A stretch of 37,912 bases of DNA from contig NZ_DHOS01000066.1 of assembly GCF_002410825.1 (NCBI RefSeq), positions 1 to 37,912 on the forward strand, read 5' to 3'. Within the stretch, counting starts at the first letter, position 1. The number at the start of each line of letters is the position of its first letter. The notes beneath the pieces are model-generated. The model made no database searches, was not told where the DNA came from, and saw only the letters and a program-made list of their open reading frames with translations. Source of the stretch: Proteiniphilum sp. UBA5384. Its GTDB lineage: Bacteria > Bacteroidota > Bacteroidia > Bacteroidales > Dysgonomonadaceae. Position numbers and translations under genes: made by a program. Shown here in pieces: positions 24,613 through 32,856 of this stretch.

Positions 24613-27405
24613 TCACAGCATCACATCAGTCTCATATCCCCATGTTTTCCCTTTTTCCGTGGCGGGCAGGCCTTTTGTCATCCAGACGGGAGCCGGGTCG
24701 CCTTTCAGGTAATGATCGAAGAACTGTTGCAGGCGGATGGAGAGGTCTTTCGCGTTGCGTCGTTCCCTCAGGTTGTGTGCCTCGTTGTTATATTGCAGCA
24801 TCCAGACCGGCTTTCCCAGTCGACGGAGCGTCATGAAATATTCTACTCCCTGGTACCAGGGGACTGCTCCGTCTTTGTCGTTATGCATGATCAGCAAAGG
24901 CGTGTTGACTTTATCGGCATAAAAAACGGGAGAGTTCTCGATGTAGAGTTGCAGTGAATCGTTCATAGACGCACCGATGCGTGATTGTGTCTGTTCGTAT
25001 TGGAATTGGCGACTCATTCCTGATTCCCAGCGGATTCCTCCATAGGCGCTGGTCATGTTTGATACCGGCGCACCCGCACCTGCTGCTTTGAACATGTCGG
25101 TTTTCGTCACTAAATAAGCCACCTGGTATCCTCCCCAGCTTTGCCCTTGTATGGCCATGTTGGCTTTGTCCACCCAACTGTTTTCTGCCAGTGCCTGGGC
25201 ACCTGCCACTACGGAGTTATAGGCATCCATCCCCGGCTGTCCTGTTGTGTAATGGATGTCGGGCGTAAAGACAATATATCCCCGGCTCACAAAGAAAGGA
25301 ATATTGATTGTGGAGCGGCTGGGAGCCGGTGTGAAGTAACGATACAACTCATCGGAGTGCTGTTCGTAAAAATAAATCATTACCGGATATTTTTTCGAAG
25401 GATCGAAATCTTCAGGTTTATACACGATGCCTTGGAGTGGTATGCCGGTAAACGAAGTCCAGGAGAAGAGTTCGGCTGTTCCCCAGTTATAATCCCGCAT
25501 CTGCGGATTGATGTCAGTCAGTTTCTCAGACGATTGCCAAAATGTTTGGGTGACATGCAGGTCGGGTGATGTCTGGAAATTGCTTTTCAGGAACGCATAC
25601 ACCTCTTTGTCTTTTGCTTTGGAGATGGACGTGAACGAGAATAAATCCATGGTTCTTTTCTTTAGTGGATTGCGTCCTTTTTGCGCAAGGGTATAAAAGC
25701 CCGACTGTTTTGATACCCTGTCGAAAGCCGAGAGCAGGAGCAGGTCGTCCGGCCCGATAAATCGTTTCTCAGGATCTGTATTCACATAGCGGAAAGTGAT
25801 CGAGTCATTGCGGCCTGCCTGAGCGGTGATATTTTCCGGTTTATTCTTCCCTTTGGGATCGATTTTCCAGATATCGAATGCGTCGTAGATAAAGATATGC
25901 CGGTCGTTCTCATCCCATCCGGCAATTCCATAAGGGGATGGAGTGAAGGGGATGTCATTCTTCTCATCCCAGAAGTTGACGGGAATATTTTCGGTAAGGT
26001 TCATCGTACATCCATCATGATTATCATATATGAACCATTGTCGTTTGCCGGCATCCCACCAGCAGACAAAATTGCCTTGAGGTGAGATTATCGGCCTGCC
26101 CGGCATGGAGGTTGCTACGGTTTGTAGTTGTCCCGTCCGGGAATCCCATACCCATACGTCATTTTTGGAAGAGAGATCCCACTGGCTCTCGAGTTGGTAA
26201 GGTTCATTCGACCAGAGCAGGGTAAATCGGCCGTTCCCTTCATCTGAAATAGTACAGAAAGGCATCTTCTCGTTGGCGATAGGGATAAACCGGTCCGGCT
26301 GGTCGGGAAGGATTATTCCCGTATAGGTGCGTCTCAGCCTGCTTCTCAATTCCACCAATTGTTGAGGTTGTATCAAAGGATCTTTCCAGTGCCATATATC
26401 GAGTGAGGCTGTTTCGAAATCTACTATGGTGGTATCTTTGGGAGCCTGTTGTGGTGCCGCTCCCAGGATTATCCGTTTCCCGTTTTTGGAAAATTTGGGT
26501 GCGGAGAATTCATTAAAGATCCATTTGTCGGGAAGACCCGCCGTGTTTTTGTCGGCAATGATGACGGCCGAGTCGTCTCCCTGCCGGAAATAGCGGATAT
26601 CGAACACCTTTTGTTCAATCTCCGAGGTGTCCCTCGTCGCCAGGTAAATAAGTTGTTTGCCCTCTTCATCAAAAGCGAGCGACTTATATTCCGCCTTTTC
26701 GTTTGAAATCCGTGAAGAGAGGTTCTTTTTCAGGTCGTAGAAGAGTACTCCGTCTCTGTCGGTAGAGTCCTTTTTGTCGGGCTTGATAATAGCTGCCAGA
26801 GAATTGTCGAATTTGCTGAAGAGGTATTCCTTCGCGTTGGGAATGGTGTCTTCATGTTGGGAAATTAAATTGCGGATCACAAGCAACTCTTTCGGTTTGG
26901 TTGATTTGTTCTTTTCCGCTGTAGTATCCGGTTTTTGGGTGATGGTGTAAGCAATATGTGAAAATGATTTCTCTGCCGATTTAAACGACTTGGCACCGGC
27001 AATTTTTTCAATGGCGAAATTACTGTTGCGGATGATGACCAGTGAATCTTCCGGCATCTCATCTCTCTTTTTCTTTTTGATACGTGCTTCCCGTCGCTCG
27101 GTGAAAGGTGCTTTGATTAATCCTACCGTATATTTTCCATCGGGAGAGAGTGTGTAGTTCCTTACCCCTGTCACCGTCAGCGACCGGTTATTGTGCAAAT
27201 CGCGGAGGAAAAGTGTGCTGTCCCCTTCCTGCGGGCTGATAATGGCGCCGACAAACCGTCCGTCGTCACTGATGGAGATGCTCCGAAGGCTCTTCCAGTC
27301 GTCATATACCGAGTGGTCGAGCGGTTTCTTCTGGGCGACGACTGCCGTGTATAAAAATAGGATAAAAAGAAGAGTAAAGGGTTTGAGGAAAGCTGTAAAG
27401 TGCAT
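24613..27405 (-). CDS. S9-family prolyl oligopeptidase-like secreted serine peptidase
   Basis: A 930-residue secreted peptidase. The signal peptide covers residues 1-25 (FTLLFILFLYTAVVAQ). A long beta-propeller-like region follows (about 30-600; repeated strands such as LSPDGKYTVGL and FSKNGKRIILGA). The C-terminal alpha/beta-hydrolase domain has nucleophile S756 in GQSWGGYQ, D845 in MHNDKDGAVPW and H877 in NNEAHNL, a complete Ser-Asp-His triad. Such enzymes cleave short peptides, often dipeptidyl or Ala/Gly-directed, in the periplasm or at the surface. It is divergent from the thioredoxin gene, and the sigma factor follows after 15 bases, so it may head the same transcript. That link may be accidental. 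Confidence 0.9.
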   Translation of the reverse strand: MHFTAFLKPFTLLFILFLYTAVVAQKKPLDHSVYDDWKSLRSISISDDGRFVGAIISPQEGDSTLFLRDLHNNRSLTVTGVRNYTLSPDGKYTVGLIKAPFTERREARIKKKKRDEMPEDSLVIIRNSNFAIEKIAGAKSFKSAEKSFSHIAYTITQKPDTTAEKNKSTKPKELLVIRNLISQHEDTIPNAKEYLFSKFDNSLAAIIKPDKKDSTDRDGVLFYDLKKNLSSRISNEKAEYKSLAFDEEGKQLIYLATRDTSEIEQKVFDIRYFRQGDDSAVIIADKNTAGLPDKWIFNEFSAPKFSKNGKRIILGAAPQQAPKDTTIVDFETASLDIWHWKDPLIQPQQLVELRSRLRRTYTGIILPDQPDRFIPIANEKMPFCTISDEGNGRFTLLWSNEPYQLESQWDLSSKNDVWVWDSRTGQLQTVATSMPGRPIISPQGNFVCWWDAGKRQWFIYDNHDGCTMNLTENIPVNFWDEKNDIPFTPSPYGIAGWDENDRHIFIYDAFDIWKIDPKGKNKPENITAQAGRNDSITFRYVNTDPEKRFIGPDDLLLLSAFDRVSKQSGFYTLAQKGRNPLKKRTMDLFSFTSISKAKDKEVYAFLKSNFQTSPDLHVTQTFWQSSEKLTDINPQMRDYNWGTAELFSWTSFTGIPLQGIVYKPEDFDPSKKYPVMIYFYEQHSDELYRYFTPAPSRSTINIPFFVSRGYIVFTPDIHYTTGQPGMDAYNSVVAGAQALAENSWVDKANMAIQGQSWGGYQVAYLVTKTDMFKAAGAGAPVSNMTSAYGGIRWESGMSRQFQYEQTQSRIGASMNDSLQLYIENSPVFYADKVNTPLLIMHNDKDGAVPWYQGVEYFMTLRRLGKPVWMLQYNNEAHNLRERRNAKDLSIRLQQFFDHYLKGDPAPVWMTKGLPATEKGKTWGYETDVML

Positions 27406-27450
27406 AAGTCAGAGTTTTAAAGCGAAATTACAAGAAATCTTTGTAAAAGA

Positions 27451-27458
27451 CAAAGATA
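27451..27458 (-). promoter_or_regulatory. -7 box of the S9 peptidase promoter
   Basis: On the minus strand 27458-27451 reads TATCTTTG, a match to TAnnTTTG, 45 bases before the peptidase ATG. No good -33 TTTG was found at the expected distance, so this is a tentative call. Confidence 0.35.
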
Positions 27459-27500
27459 ATTGCAGATTGATATAGAGTTGTTTCATTTTATTCAAAAATG

Positions 27501-27533
27501 ATTGGTAAAATCGTTTAGTGTGTGTTATCTTTG
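27501..27533 (+). promoter_or_regulatory. Promoter of the thioredoxin-metallophosphoesterase pair
   Basis: ATTG (27501-27504) and TATCTTTG (27526-27533) are separated by 21 bases, a Bacteroidota-type promoter. Transcription would start near 27540, just upstream of or at the weak GTG (27544), and leave a leader of about 50 bases before ATG 27592. Bases around it resemble the GH43 promoter at 11174-11210. Confidence 0.5.
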
Positions 27534-27591
27534 TTAGATAGATGTGTATGAACAGGGAAATTTGAACAGTTTCTTAAATATAGCGTTGAGA

Positions 27592-28056
27592 ATGAGAAAA
27601 TTCATACTACTATTTGTTGCGTTGATGATGATAGTTTCTGTCTTCGCAAGTGAACCGAAAGAAAAGAAAGCTGCAAAACTGGTAGAACTGACAAAAGCGA
27701 CTTTTTTGGAAAAGGTGTTCGATTATGAAAGTAATCCCGAGGTATGGAGCTACAAAGGGGATAAGCCGGCGATCGTGGATTTTTATGCTGACTGGTGCGG
27801 TCCTTGCAGAATAGTATCTCCGGTACTGAAGGATCTGGCAGTAGAATATGGCGATGAGATTTATATCTATAAGATCAATATCGACAAGGAGAAAGAACTG
27901 GCAGGTGTTTTCGGAGCGAGAAGTATTCCCATGTTCCTGTTTATACCCATGGATCGGGATCCGCAGATCGGAATGGGAGCTCTCCCCAAAAAATCGTTCA
28001 GGGAAGTGATTGACACTTTCTTGTTGAAAAAGGAAAATCTTCAAAAAACTGAATAA
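27592..28056 (+). CDS. Exported thioredoxin-fold protein
   Basis: A 154-residue thioredoxin-family protein with an N-terminal export signal (MRKFILLFVALMMIVSVFAS) and the redox motif WCGPC at 68-72 in YADWCGPCRIVSPVL. The cis-proline segment is RSIPMFLFIP. It would act in the periplasm as a thiol-disulfide reductase or oxidase. I chose ATG 27592 because it opens directly into the signal peptide; a GTG at 27544 would place 16 polar residues before it and lies almost at the predicted transcription start. The metallophosphoesterase gene follows after two bases, so the two are co-transcribed. The redox partner is unknown. Confidence 0.87.
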   Translation: MRKFILLFVALMMIVSVFASEPKEKKAAKLVELTKATFLEKVFDYESNPEVWSYKGDKPAIVDFYADWCGPCRIVSPVLKDLAVEYGDEIYIYKINIDKEKELAGVFGARSIPMFLFIPMDRDPQIGMGALPKKSFREVIDTFLLKKENLQKTE

Positions 28057-28058
28057 TC

Positions 28059-29135
28059 ATGCGTAGAAAATCATTGTTACTTCTTTTTGTTGCATCCATT
28101 TTGTGCTATACGCTACCGGCACAGCAGGACGATTATGTGAAACCGGCATTGAGCGATAAGGATTCGTGGAGCCTTATCCTTCTCCCTGATGTGCAGACCT
28201 ATATGAAATTCGATTACAACCAGCCGATTCTGGATCTGATGCTGTCTTGGGTGTCGAATAATGCGGGGGCGTTGAATACAAAGATGGTGATGTGTACAGG
28301 CGACCTGGTGGAACAGAACGATCTCTTCAACCCCGACGGGAAGAGGGCTAATCAGACGAGCGTCTCTCAATGGGGAGCCGTGTCTGCTGCTTTCGGGCGT
28401 TTGGACGGGATACTGCCCTATATACTGACTACCGGTAACCATGATTATGGCATCCTGAGCGCGGAAAATCGCTTCACCCATTTTGACGAATATTTTCCGT
28501 CGAATAAAAACCGGTTGAACCAGAAGATGCTGCGTGAAGTAGGACTGAATGCAGATGGGAGGCCTACGCTGGCCAATGCGACCTATGAATTTGTCAGTCC
28601 GCATGGGAAAAAATTCCTGGTGCTCGTGTTGGAGTTCGCTCCCCGTGATGAAACCCTGGAGTGGGCGAAGAGTGTCATAGAGAAAGAGCAGTATCAGGAT
28701 TATACCGTCATCCTGCTTACCCACTCCTATATGGATAGGAATAACAAACATATTGTGAAGGAGGGGTATAAACTATCCAATCCGAATTATGGGGAAGCTA
28801 TCTGGCAGAAGTTGGTACAGCCCTCGAAGAATATCCGGATGGTGCTTGCCGGCCATATAGGTAAGCCGGATGATCCACTTGGTCATATCGCTTTCAGGGT
28901 GGACGAGAATGCCGCAGGAAAGAAAGTGAGCCAGATGGTGTTCAATGCACAGGCGCTCGGCGGCGGCTGGCATGGTAACGGTGGCGACGGCTGGCTGCGT
29001 ATCCTCGAATTCCTGCCCGATGGAAAAACGGTGAAGGTGAAAACTTTTTCACCTCTGTTCGCCATCTCTCCAACCACCCAGAAATACGCCTGGAGAACTG
29101 AACCCTATGACGAATTCACTTTCGAGCTGGATTGA
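28059..29135 (+). CDS. Secreted calcineurin-like metallophosphoesterase
   Basis: A 358-residue protein with signal peptide (RKSLLLLFVASILCYTLPA) and the calcineurin-type metal motifs: LLPDVQ (D44; the usual DxH has Gln in place of His), GDLVEQN (81-87), GNHD (126-129), LLTHSYM and VLAGHIG. The Asp-Val-Gln variant of the first motif also occurs in other secreted phosphoesterases of this type. Predicted periplasmic or surface phosphomono- or diesterase; the substrate is unknown. It is translationally close to the thioredoxin gene (two-base gap). The trp control region begins about 20 bases after its stop. Confidence 0.85.
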   Translation: MRRKSLLLLFVASILCYTLPAQQDDYVKPALSDKDSWSLILLPDVQTYMKFDYNQPILDLMLSWVSNNAGALNTKMVMCTGDLVEQNDLFNPDGKRANQTSVSQWGAVSAAFGRLDGILPYILTTGNHDYGILSAENRFTHFDEYFPSNKNRLNQKMLREVGLNADGRPTLANATYEFVSPHGKKFLVLVLEFAPRDETLEWAKSVIEKEQYQDYTVILLTHSYMDRNNKHIVKEGYKLSNPNYGEAIWQKLVQPSKNIRMVLAGHIGKPDDPLGHIAFRVDENAAGKKVSQMVFNAQALGGGWHGNGGDGWLRILEFLPDGKTVKVKTFSPLFAISPTTQKYAWRTEPYDEFTFELD

Positions 29136-29158
29136 ATTATGTTAAAATAAAAAAAACA

Positions 29159-29190
29159 GTTGCATTATATTCATAAAACAGTTTTCTTTG
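29159..29190 (+). promoter_or_regulatory. Promoter of the trp operon
   Basis: GTTG (29159-29162), then 20 bases, then TTTCTTTG (29183-29190), fits the Bacteroidota pattern with one change in the -7 box (TA to TT). Two direct copies of AAACAGTT (29154-29161 and 29176-29183), 22 bases apart, overlap both boxes and could be regulator half-sites. Transcription would start near 29197, just before the leader peptide. Confidence 0.5.
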
Positions 29191-29209
29191 CAAGCAAAAT
29201 TAGGGGAAA

Positions 29210-29269
29210 ATGAACAATTCACTTTTAAACGGATATTGGTGGCGTTTCTTACAACTCAAAAAGTCGTAA
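29210..29269 (+). CDS. trpL: trp operon leader peptide
   Basis: A 19-codon frame, MNNSLLNGYWWRFLQLKKS, starts at ATG 29210 behind the purine-rich sequence TAGGGGAAA and ends at TAA 29267-29269. It carries two adjacent Trp codons (29237-29242) and lies between the predicted trp promoter and a strong terminator-like hairpin, about 175 bases before trpB. This is the classical layout of a ribosome-mediated attenuator. Tryptophan shortage would stall the ribosome at the tandem TGG codons and change RNA folding downstream. Trp is a rare residue, so two in a row in a 19-codon frame at this spot is unlikely to be chance. Translation itself is inferred. Confidence 0.8.
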   Translation: MNNSLLNGYWWRFLQLKKS

Positions 29270-29273
29270 GGAA
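29245..29273 (+). promoter_or_regulatory. Possible leader hairpin 1:2 of the trp attenuator
   Basis: TTTCTTAC (29245-29252), right after the tandem Trp codons, can pair with GTAAGGAA (29266-29273) with one G-U pair, around a 13-base loop. A ribosome stalled on the Trp codons would cover the first arm. The freed second-arm region includes GAAGAGC (29271-29277), which can pair with GCTCTTT in the 3' arm of the terminator (29335-29341). The competing pairing is only seven pairs, so this model is tentative. Confidence 0.35.
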
Positions 29274-29307
29274 GAGCATCATGCGTTTATAGTGAAATCA
29301 GAAATAT

Positions 29308-29342
29308 AAAGAGCCTGTCGCAATCCTGCGACAGGCTCTTTT
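29308..29342 (+). terminator. Attenuator/terminator hairpin before trpB
   Basis: AAAGAGCCTGTCGCA (29308-29322) and its exact complement (29327-29341) form a 15-bp perfect stem with the four-base loop ATCC. The stem ends in a T-rich arm, CTCTTTT. It lies 38 bases after the leader-peptide stop and about 100 bases before trpB. It could also be the plain terminator of the upstream phosphoesterase transcript, but its position behind a Trp-rich leader favours attenuation. Confidence 0.8.
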
Positions 29343-29443
29343 CGTAATAGGCCGGTTGATAAGGGTTATATTGAGTAACGAAGAAAATAGAGCCGGGTAG
29401 TAATTGGAAGAAATAATTAAACAATTGAATAACAATTTATGAT

Positions 29444-30625
29444 ATGCAAAAATATGCAATAGACGAGAGAGGGTATTATGGGGAGTTTGGCGGAGCTTTT
29501 ATACCTGAGATTCTGCATAAATGCGTGACTGATTTGAAAGAGGCATACCTCCGCATCATGGAAAGTGACCGGTTTCAGCAGGATTTTGAGAAATTGCTTC
29601 GCGATTATGTGGGACGTCCTTCACCACTATACCATTCGAAACAGCTTTCCGAACGTTATGGTTGCAAGATATACCTGAAACGTGAAGACCTGAACCATAC
29701 AGGCGCACACAAGATCAACAATACCATCGGGCAGATATTGATCGCCCGTGAAATGGGCAAGACCCGTATCATCGCCGAGACGGGTGCCGGACAGCATGGC
29801 GTGGCCACTGCTACGGTTTGTGCATTGATGCAGATGCCCTGTACCGTCTATATGGGAAAGACCGACGTGGAGCGTCAGGAGGTGAATGTGAAAAAGATGG
29901 AGATGTTGGGGGCTACAGTAGTGCCGGTTATCTCTGGTAATATGACGCTGAAAGACGCTACCAACGAGGCGATACGCGACTGGTGCGCACACCCGGGTGA
30001 TACCCATTACATCATCGGTTCCACGATAGGCCCCGACCCCTATCCCGATATGGTGGCGCGGCTGCAATCAGTCATCAGCCGTGAGATAAAGGAACAACTC
30101 CTCCGGGAAGAAGGGCGCGACTATCCCGATTATCTCTTTGCTTGTGTAGGTGGAGGAAGCAATGCGGCCGGGACGATCTATCATTATCTGAATGATGAGC
30201 GGGTACGTATCGTGTTGGCGGAAGCAGGCGGAAAAGGAATCGATAGTGGCGAATCGGCTGCTACCATCCATTTGGGTAGTGCGGGTATCATCCATGGATG
30301 CCGTACCCTCCTGATGCAGACCGAAGACGGGCAGATTACCGAACCTTATTCCATCTCGGCCGGATTGGATTATCCCGGGATCGGGCCGATCCACGCCTAT
30401 CTGTCATCGATGAAACGAGCGCAGGTATTGGCCGTCAATGATGATGAAGCCCTCAAGGCTGCTTTCGACCTTACCCGGAATGAAGGAATCATTCCCGCAT
30501 TGGAATCGGCCCATGCCTTGGCTGCACTTGACAAAGTTATATTTTCTCCGGGAGATATAGCCGTGTTGACACTTTCCGGAAGAGGGGACAAGGATCTGGA
30601 AACCTATTTCAATGTGCCAATGTGA
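29444..30625 (+). CDS. trpB: Tryptophan synthase beta chain
   Basis: A 393-residue tryptophan synthase beta subunit. The N-terminal YYGEFGGAFIPEIL is typical. The PLP lysine is K90 in HTGAHKINNTIGQ, the phosphate-binding loop is CVGGGSNAAGTIY, and the C-terminal LTLSGRGDKDLETY is also conserved. It condenses indole, channelled from TrpA, with serine to give tryptophan. It is the first structural gene of the operon, behind the leader and attenuator, whereas its partner trpA is the last. A 159-base gap with two hairpins separates it from trpE. Confidence 0.97.
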   Translation: MQKYAIDERGYYGEFGGAFIPEILHKCVTDLKEAYLRIMESDRFQQDFEKLLRDYVGRPSPLYHSKQLSERYGCKIYLKREDLNHTGAHKINNTIGQILIAREMGKTRIIAETGAGQHGVATATVCALMQMPCTVYMGKTDVERQEVNVKKMEMLGATVVPVISGNMTLKDATNEAIRDWCAHPGDTHYIIGSTIGPDPYPDMVARLQSVISREIKEQLLREEGRDYPDYLFACVGGGSNAAGTIYHYLNDERVRIVLAEAGGKGIDSGESAATIHLGSAGIIHGCRTLLMQTEDGQITEPYSISAGLDYPGIGPIHAYLSSMKRAQVLAVNDDEALKAAFDLTRNEGIIPALESAHALAALDKVIFSPGDIAVLTLSGRGDKDLETYFNVPM

Positions 30626-30629
30626 CTAA

Positions 30630-30732
30630 TCCCGGGAGATCGGGACAAGTAGTGACTAATATGACTGATGAATTTGAATAATACAATAATTTAATTGGCA
30701 AATTAGCATATTGCTAAATATTAATTGCCAAT
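30630..30732 (+). other. Two intercistronic hairpins between trpB and trpE
   Basis: A small stem TCCCG/CGGGA (30630-30634 with 30641-30645) is flanked by the direct repeat GTGACTAAT (30622-30630 and 30652-30660). A larger nested hairpin spans 30694-30732: ATTGGCAA (30694-30701) pairs with TTGCCAAT (30725-30732), and inside it TTAGCA (30703-30708) pairs with TGCTAA (30712-30717). No T-run follows, so these are more likely processing, stability or translation elements than terminators. Confidence 0.5.
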
Positions 30733-30784
30733 GGATCGGTATATGTCTTGTATCTTGATTCTTGGCTCTTGTATCTATAAAATT

Positions 30785-32191
30785 ATGAAACTGAAATTTA
30801 AAACAAATAGTAAAAAGATAATGGGCGACCTGCATACGCCGGTTAGTATCTATCTGAAAGTGAGGGACGCCTATCCACAGTCGGCACTGCTGGAGAGTTC
30901 CGATTTTCATGCCAACGAGAACAGTGTCTCTTATATCGCGCTGAAACCGATCGCACGGGTGGAAGTGAACAGGGGAATATGCACGTTTCTTTCGCCGGGT
31001 GACCGGGAAGAAGAAAGGCCGCTGTCGGATGACTTTACTATCTCCGATGCGCTGAATGGCTTTGTCGATCAGTTTGAGGTGACAGGAGATGATAAAGAGC
31101 AGTGCGGATTGTTCGGTTATACCACCTTCAACTGTGTGAAATATACCGAGAATATTTCCATCCGTGAGAGTAAAGAGGCTCGGAATGACGCGCCCGATAT
31201 GCTCTATATCCTCTACAAATACCTGCTGGTGTTCAATCATTTTACCGATGAGATTACCCTGATAGAGTTGCTGGAAGAAGATGAGGTCAGTAACCTCTTC
31301 AAGGTGGAGTCGCTGATCAACCAGCGGAATTTCGCGACGTACAACTTCTTTACCGAGGGGACGGAACGGAGCACCATCACCGATGAGGAATACAAGCAGT
31401 CTGTGCGAAGTGGGGTGGAATCCTGCCTGCGGGGCGATGTCTTCCAGATCGTGCTGTCGAGGCGGTTTATACAACCCTTCTCCGGCGACGACTTCAAGGT
31501 CTACCGGGCGTTACGTTCCATCAATCCTTCTCCTTATCTTTTCTATTTTGATTTCGGCGGATTCCGTATTTTCGGTTCCTCTCCCGAGACCCATTGCAAG
31601 ATCAAGGGGGCGCATATCAGCATCGACCCGATTGCGGGAACTACAAAACGGACCGGCAATTATCAGGAAGATATGAAGTCGGTGGATTTCCTGCTGAACG
31701 ACCCGAAAGAGAATGCCGAACATGTGATGCTGGTCGATTTGGCGCGGAACGACCTCAGCCGCAATGCCCACGATGTGCAGGTCGATTTTTACAAGGAACC
31801 CCAATTTTATTCACACGTGATCCATCTGGTATCACGTGTGAGCGGCCAACTCAATGAGGATGCCAACCCGATCAAGGCCTTCTTCGATACTTTCCCTGCC
31901 GGCACACTTTCGGGAGCACCCAAAGTGCGGGCCATGCAACTGATCTCCGAAATCGAGTCGCATAACCGGGGCGCTTATGGCGGATGTATCGGTTTTGTCG
32001 GGCTGAACGGCGATTTGAACCAGGCAATTACTATCCGTACTTTTGTCAGCAGAAATAACGAATTATGGTATCAGGCCGGTGCGGGTGTCGTTTCTCAAAG
32101 TAGTGACGACTATGAACTGCGCGAAGTAAACAGCAAGCTGGGAGCGCTCAAGAAAGCCATCGACATGGCGGTCACATTGTATAACGCCTAA
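30785..32191 (+). CDS. trpE: Anthranilate synthase component I
   Basis: A 468-residue chorismate-utilising enzyme. The N-terminal SALLESSDFHANENSVSYIAL holds the LLES motif of the tryptophan feedback site. The chorismate-binding domain has LSRRFIQPFSGDDFKVYRALR, SPSPYLFYFDF-like IN-PSPYLFYFDF, RIFGSSPETHCKI, PIAGTTKRTG, VMLVDLARNDLSR, FPAGTLSGAPKVRAM and YGGCIGFVGLNGDLNQAITIRT. Together with TrpG it makes anthranilate from chorismate and glutamine. I preferred ATG 30785 to ATG 30725, because the extra 20 residues would come from the intercistronic region and are not family-like. trpG follows after 11 bases. The LLES motif suggests it remains feedback-sensitive. Confidence 0.96.
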   Translation: MKLKFKTNSKKIMGDLHTPVSIYLKVRDAYPQSALLESSDFHANENSVSYIALKPIARVEVNRGICTFLSPGDREEERPLSDDFTISDALNGFVDQFEVTGDDKEQCGLFGYTTFNCVKYTENISIRESKEARNDAPDMLYILYKYLLVFNHFTDEITLIELLEEDEVSNLFKVESLINQRNFATYNFFTEGTERSTITDEEYKQSVRSGVESCLRGDVFQIVLSRRFIQPFSGDDFKVYRALRSINPSPYLFYFDFGGFRIFGSSPETHCKIKGAHISIDPIAGTTKRTGNYQEDMKSVDFLLNDPKENAEHVMLVDLARNDLSRNAHDVQVDFYKEPQFYSHVIHLVSRVSGQLNEDANPIKAFFDTFPAGTLSGAPKVRAMQLISEIESHNRGAYGGCIGFVGLNGDLNQAITIRTFVSRNNELWYQAGAGVVSQSSDDYELREVNSKLGALKKAIDMAVTLYNA

Positions 32192-32202
32192 ACTTTTTTG
32201 CA

Positions 32203-32772
32203 ATGAGTAAGATACTTATCCTCGATAACTACGATTCTTTCACTTACAACCTGCTCCATGCCGTGAAGTCGCTGGGATGCCACGAAGTGGATGTGATCCG
32301 CAACGATAAGATCGATTTGGCATCGGTTGCCGCGTATGACAAGATCATCCTTTCGCCCGGGCCGGGTATTCCCGAAGAGGCAGGGCTGATGCTACCATTG
32401 ATTGAACAATATGCCGGAACGAAGAGCATCCTGGGTGTATGCCTTGGACACCAGGCCATCGGAGTGGCTTTCGGCGCCACGCTGGAAAATATTCCGTTTG
32501 TCTTTCATGGCGTGCAGACCACAGCGAAGATCACCGGCAACGATTATCTTTTTACCGGCCTGCCGGAAGAGATTCAGGTGGGGCGTTATCACTCCTGGAT
32601 TGTGTCGGCAGAGAATTTCCCGCCGGACTTGGAGATCACCGCAGTGGACGAAGCCGGCAGCATTATGGCGATGAAGCATAAAAAGCTCGACCTGCATGGC
32701 GTACAGTTTCATCCCGAGTCGATACTTACCCCGGAAGGGTTGCGGATTATCCGGAATTTTATTACGAACTGA
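32203..32772 (+). CDS. trpG: Anthranilate synthase component II (glutamine amidotransferase)
   Basis: A 189-residue class I glutamine amidotransferase. The N-terminal LILDNYDSFTYNL and ILSPGPGIPEEAG are typical. The nucleophile is C80 in LGVCLGHQAIG, with H170 and E172 in GVQFHPESIL completing the triad. It delivers ammonia from glutamine to TrpE. It could also serve para-aminobenzoate synthase, as in some bacteria, but its place between trpE and trpD makes tryptophan synthesis the main role. It has normal length. Confidence 0.96.
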   Translation: MSKILILDNYDSFTYNLLHAVKSLGCHEVDVIRNDKIDLASVAAYDKIILSPGPGIPEEAGLMLPLIEQYAGTKSILGVCLGHQAIGVAFGATLENIPFVFHGVQTTAKITGNDYLFTGLPEEIQVGRYHSWIVSAENFPPDLEITAVDEAGSIMAMKHKKLDLHGVQFHPESILTPEGLRIIRNFITN

Positions 32773-32856
32773 AAGATGATTTTGATGTGATAATTATAAT
32801 CAGCTAACCAGCACATCCATAAATCTACAAATCAATTTATTCTTTGTTCTGAAAAT

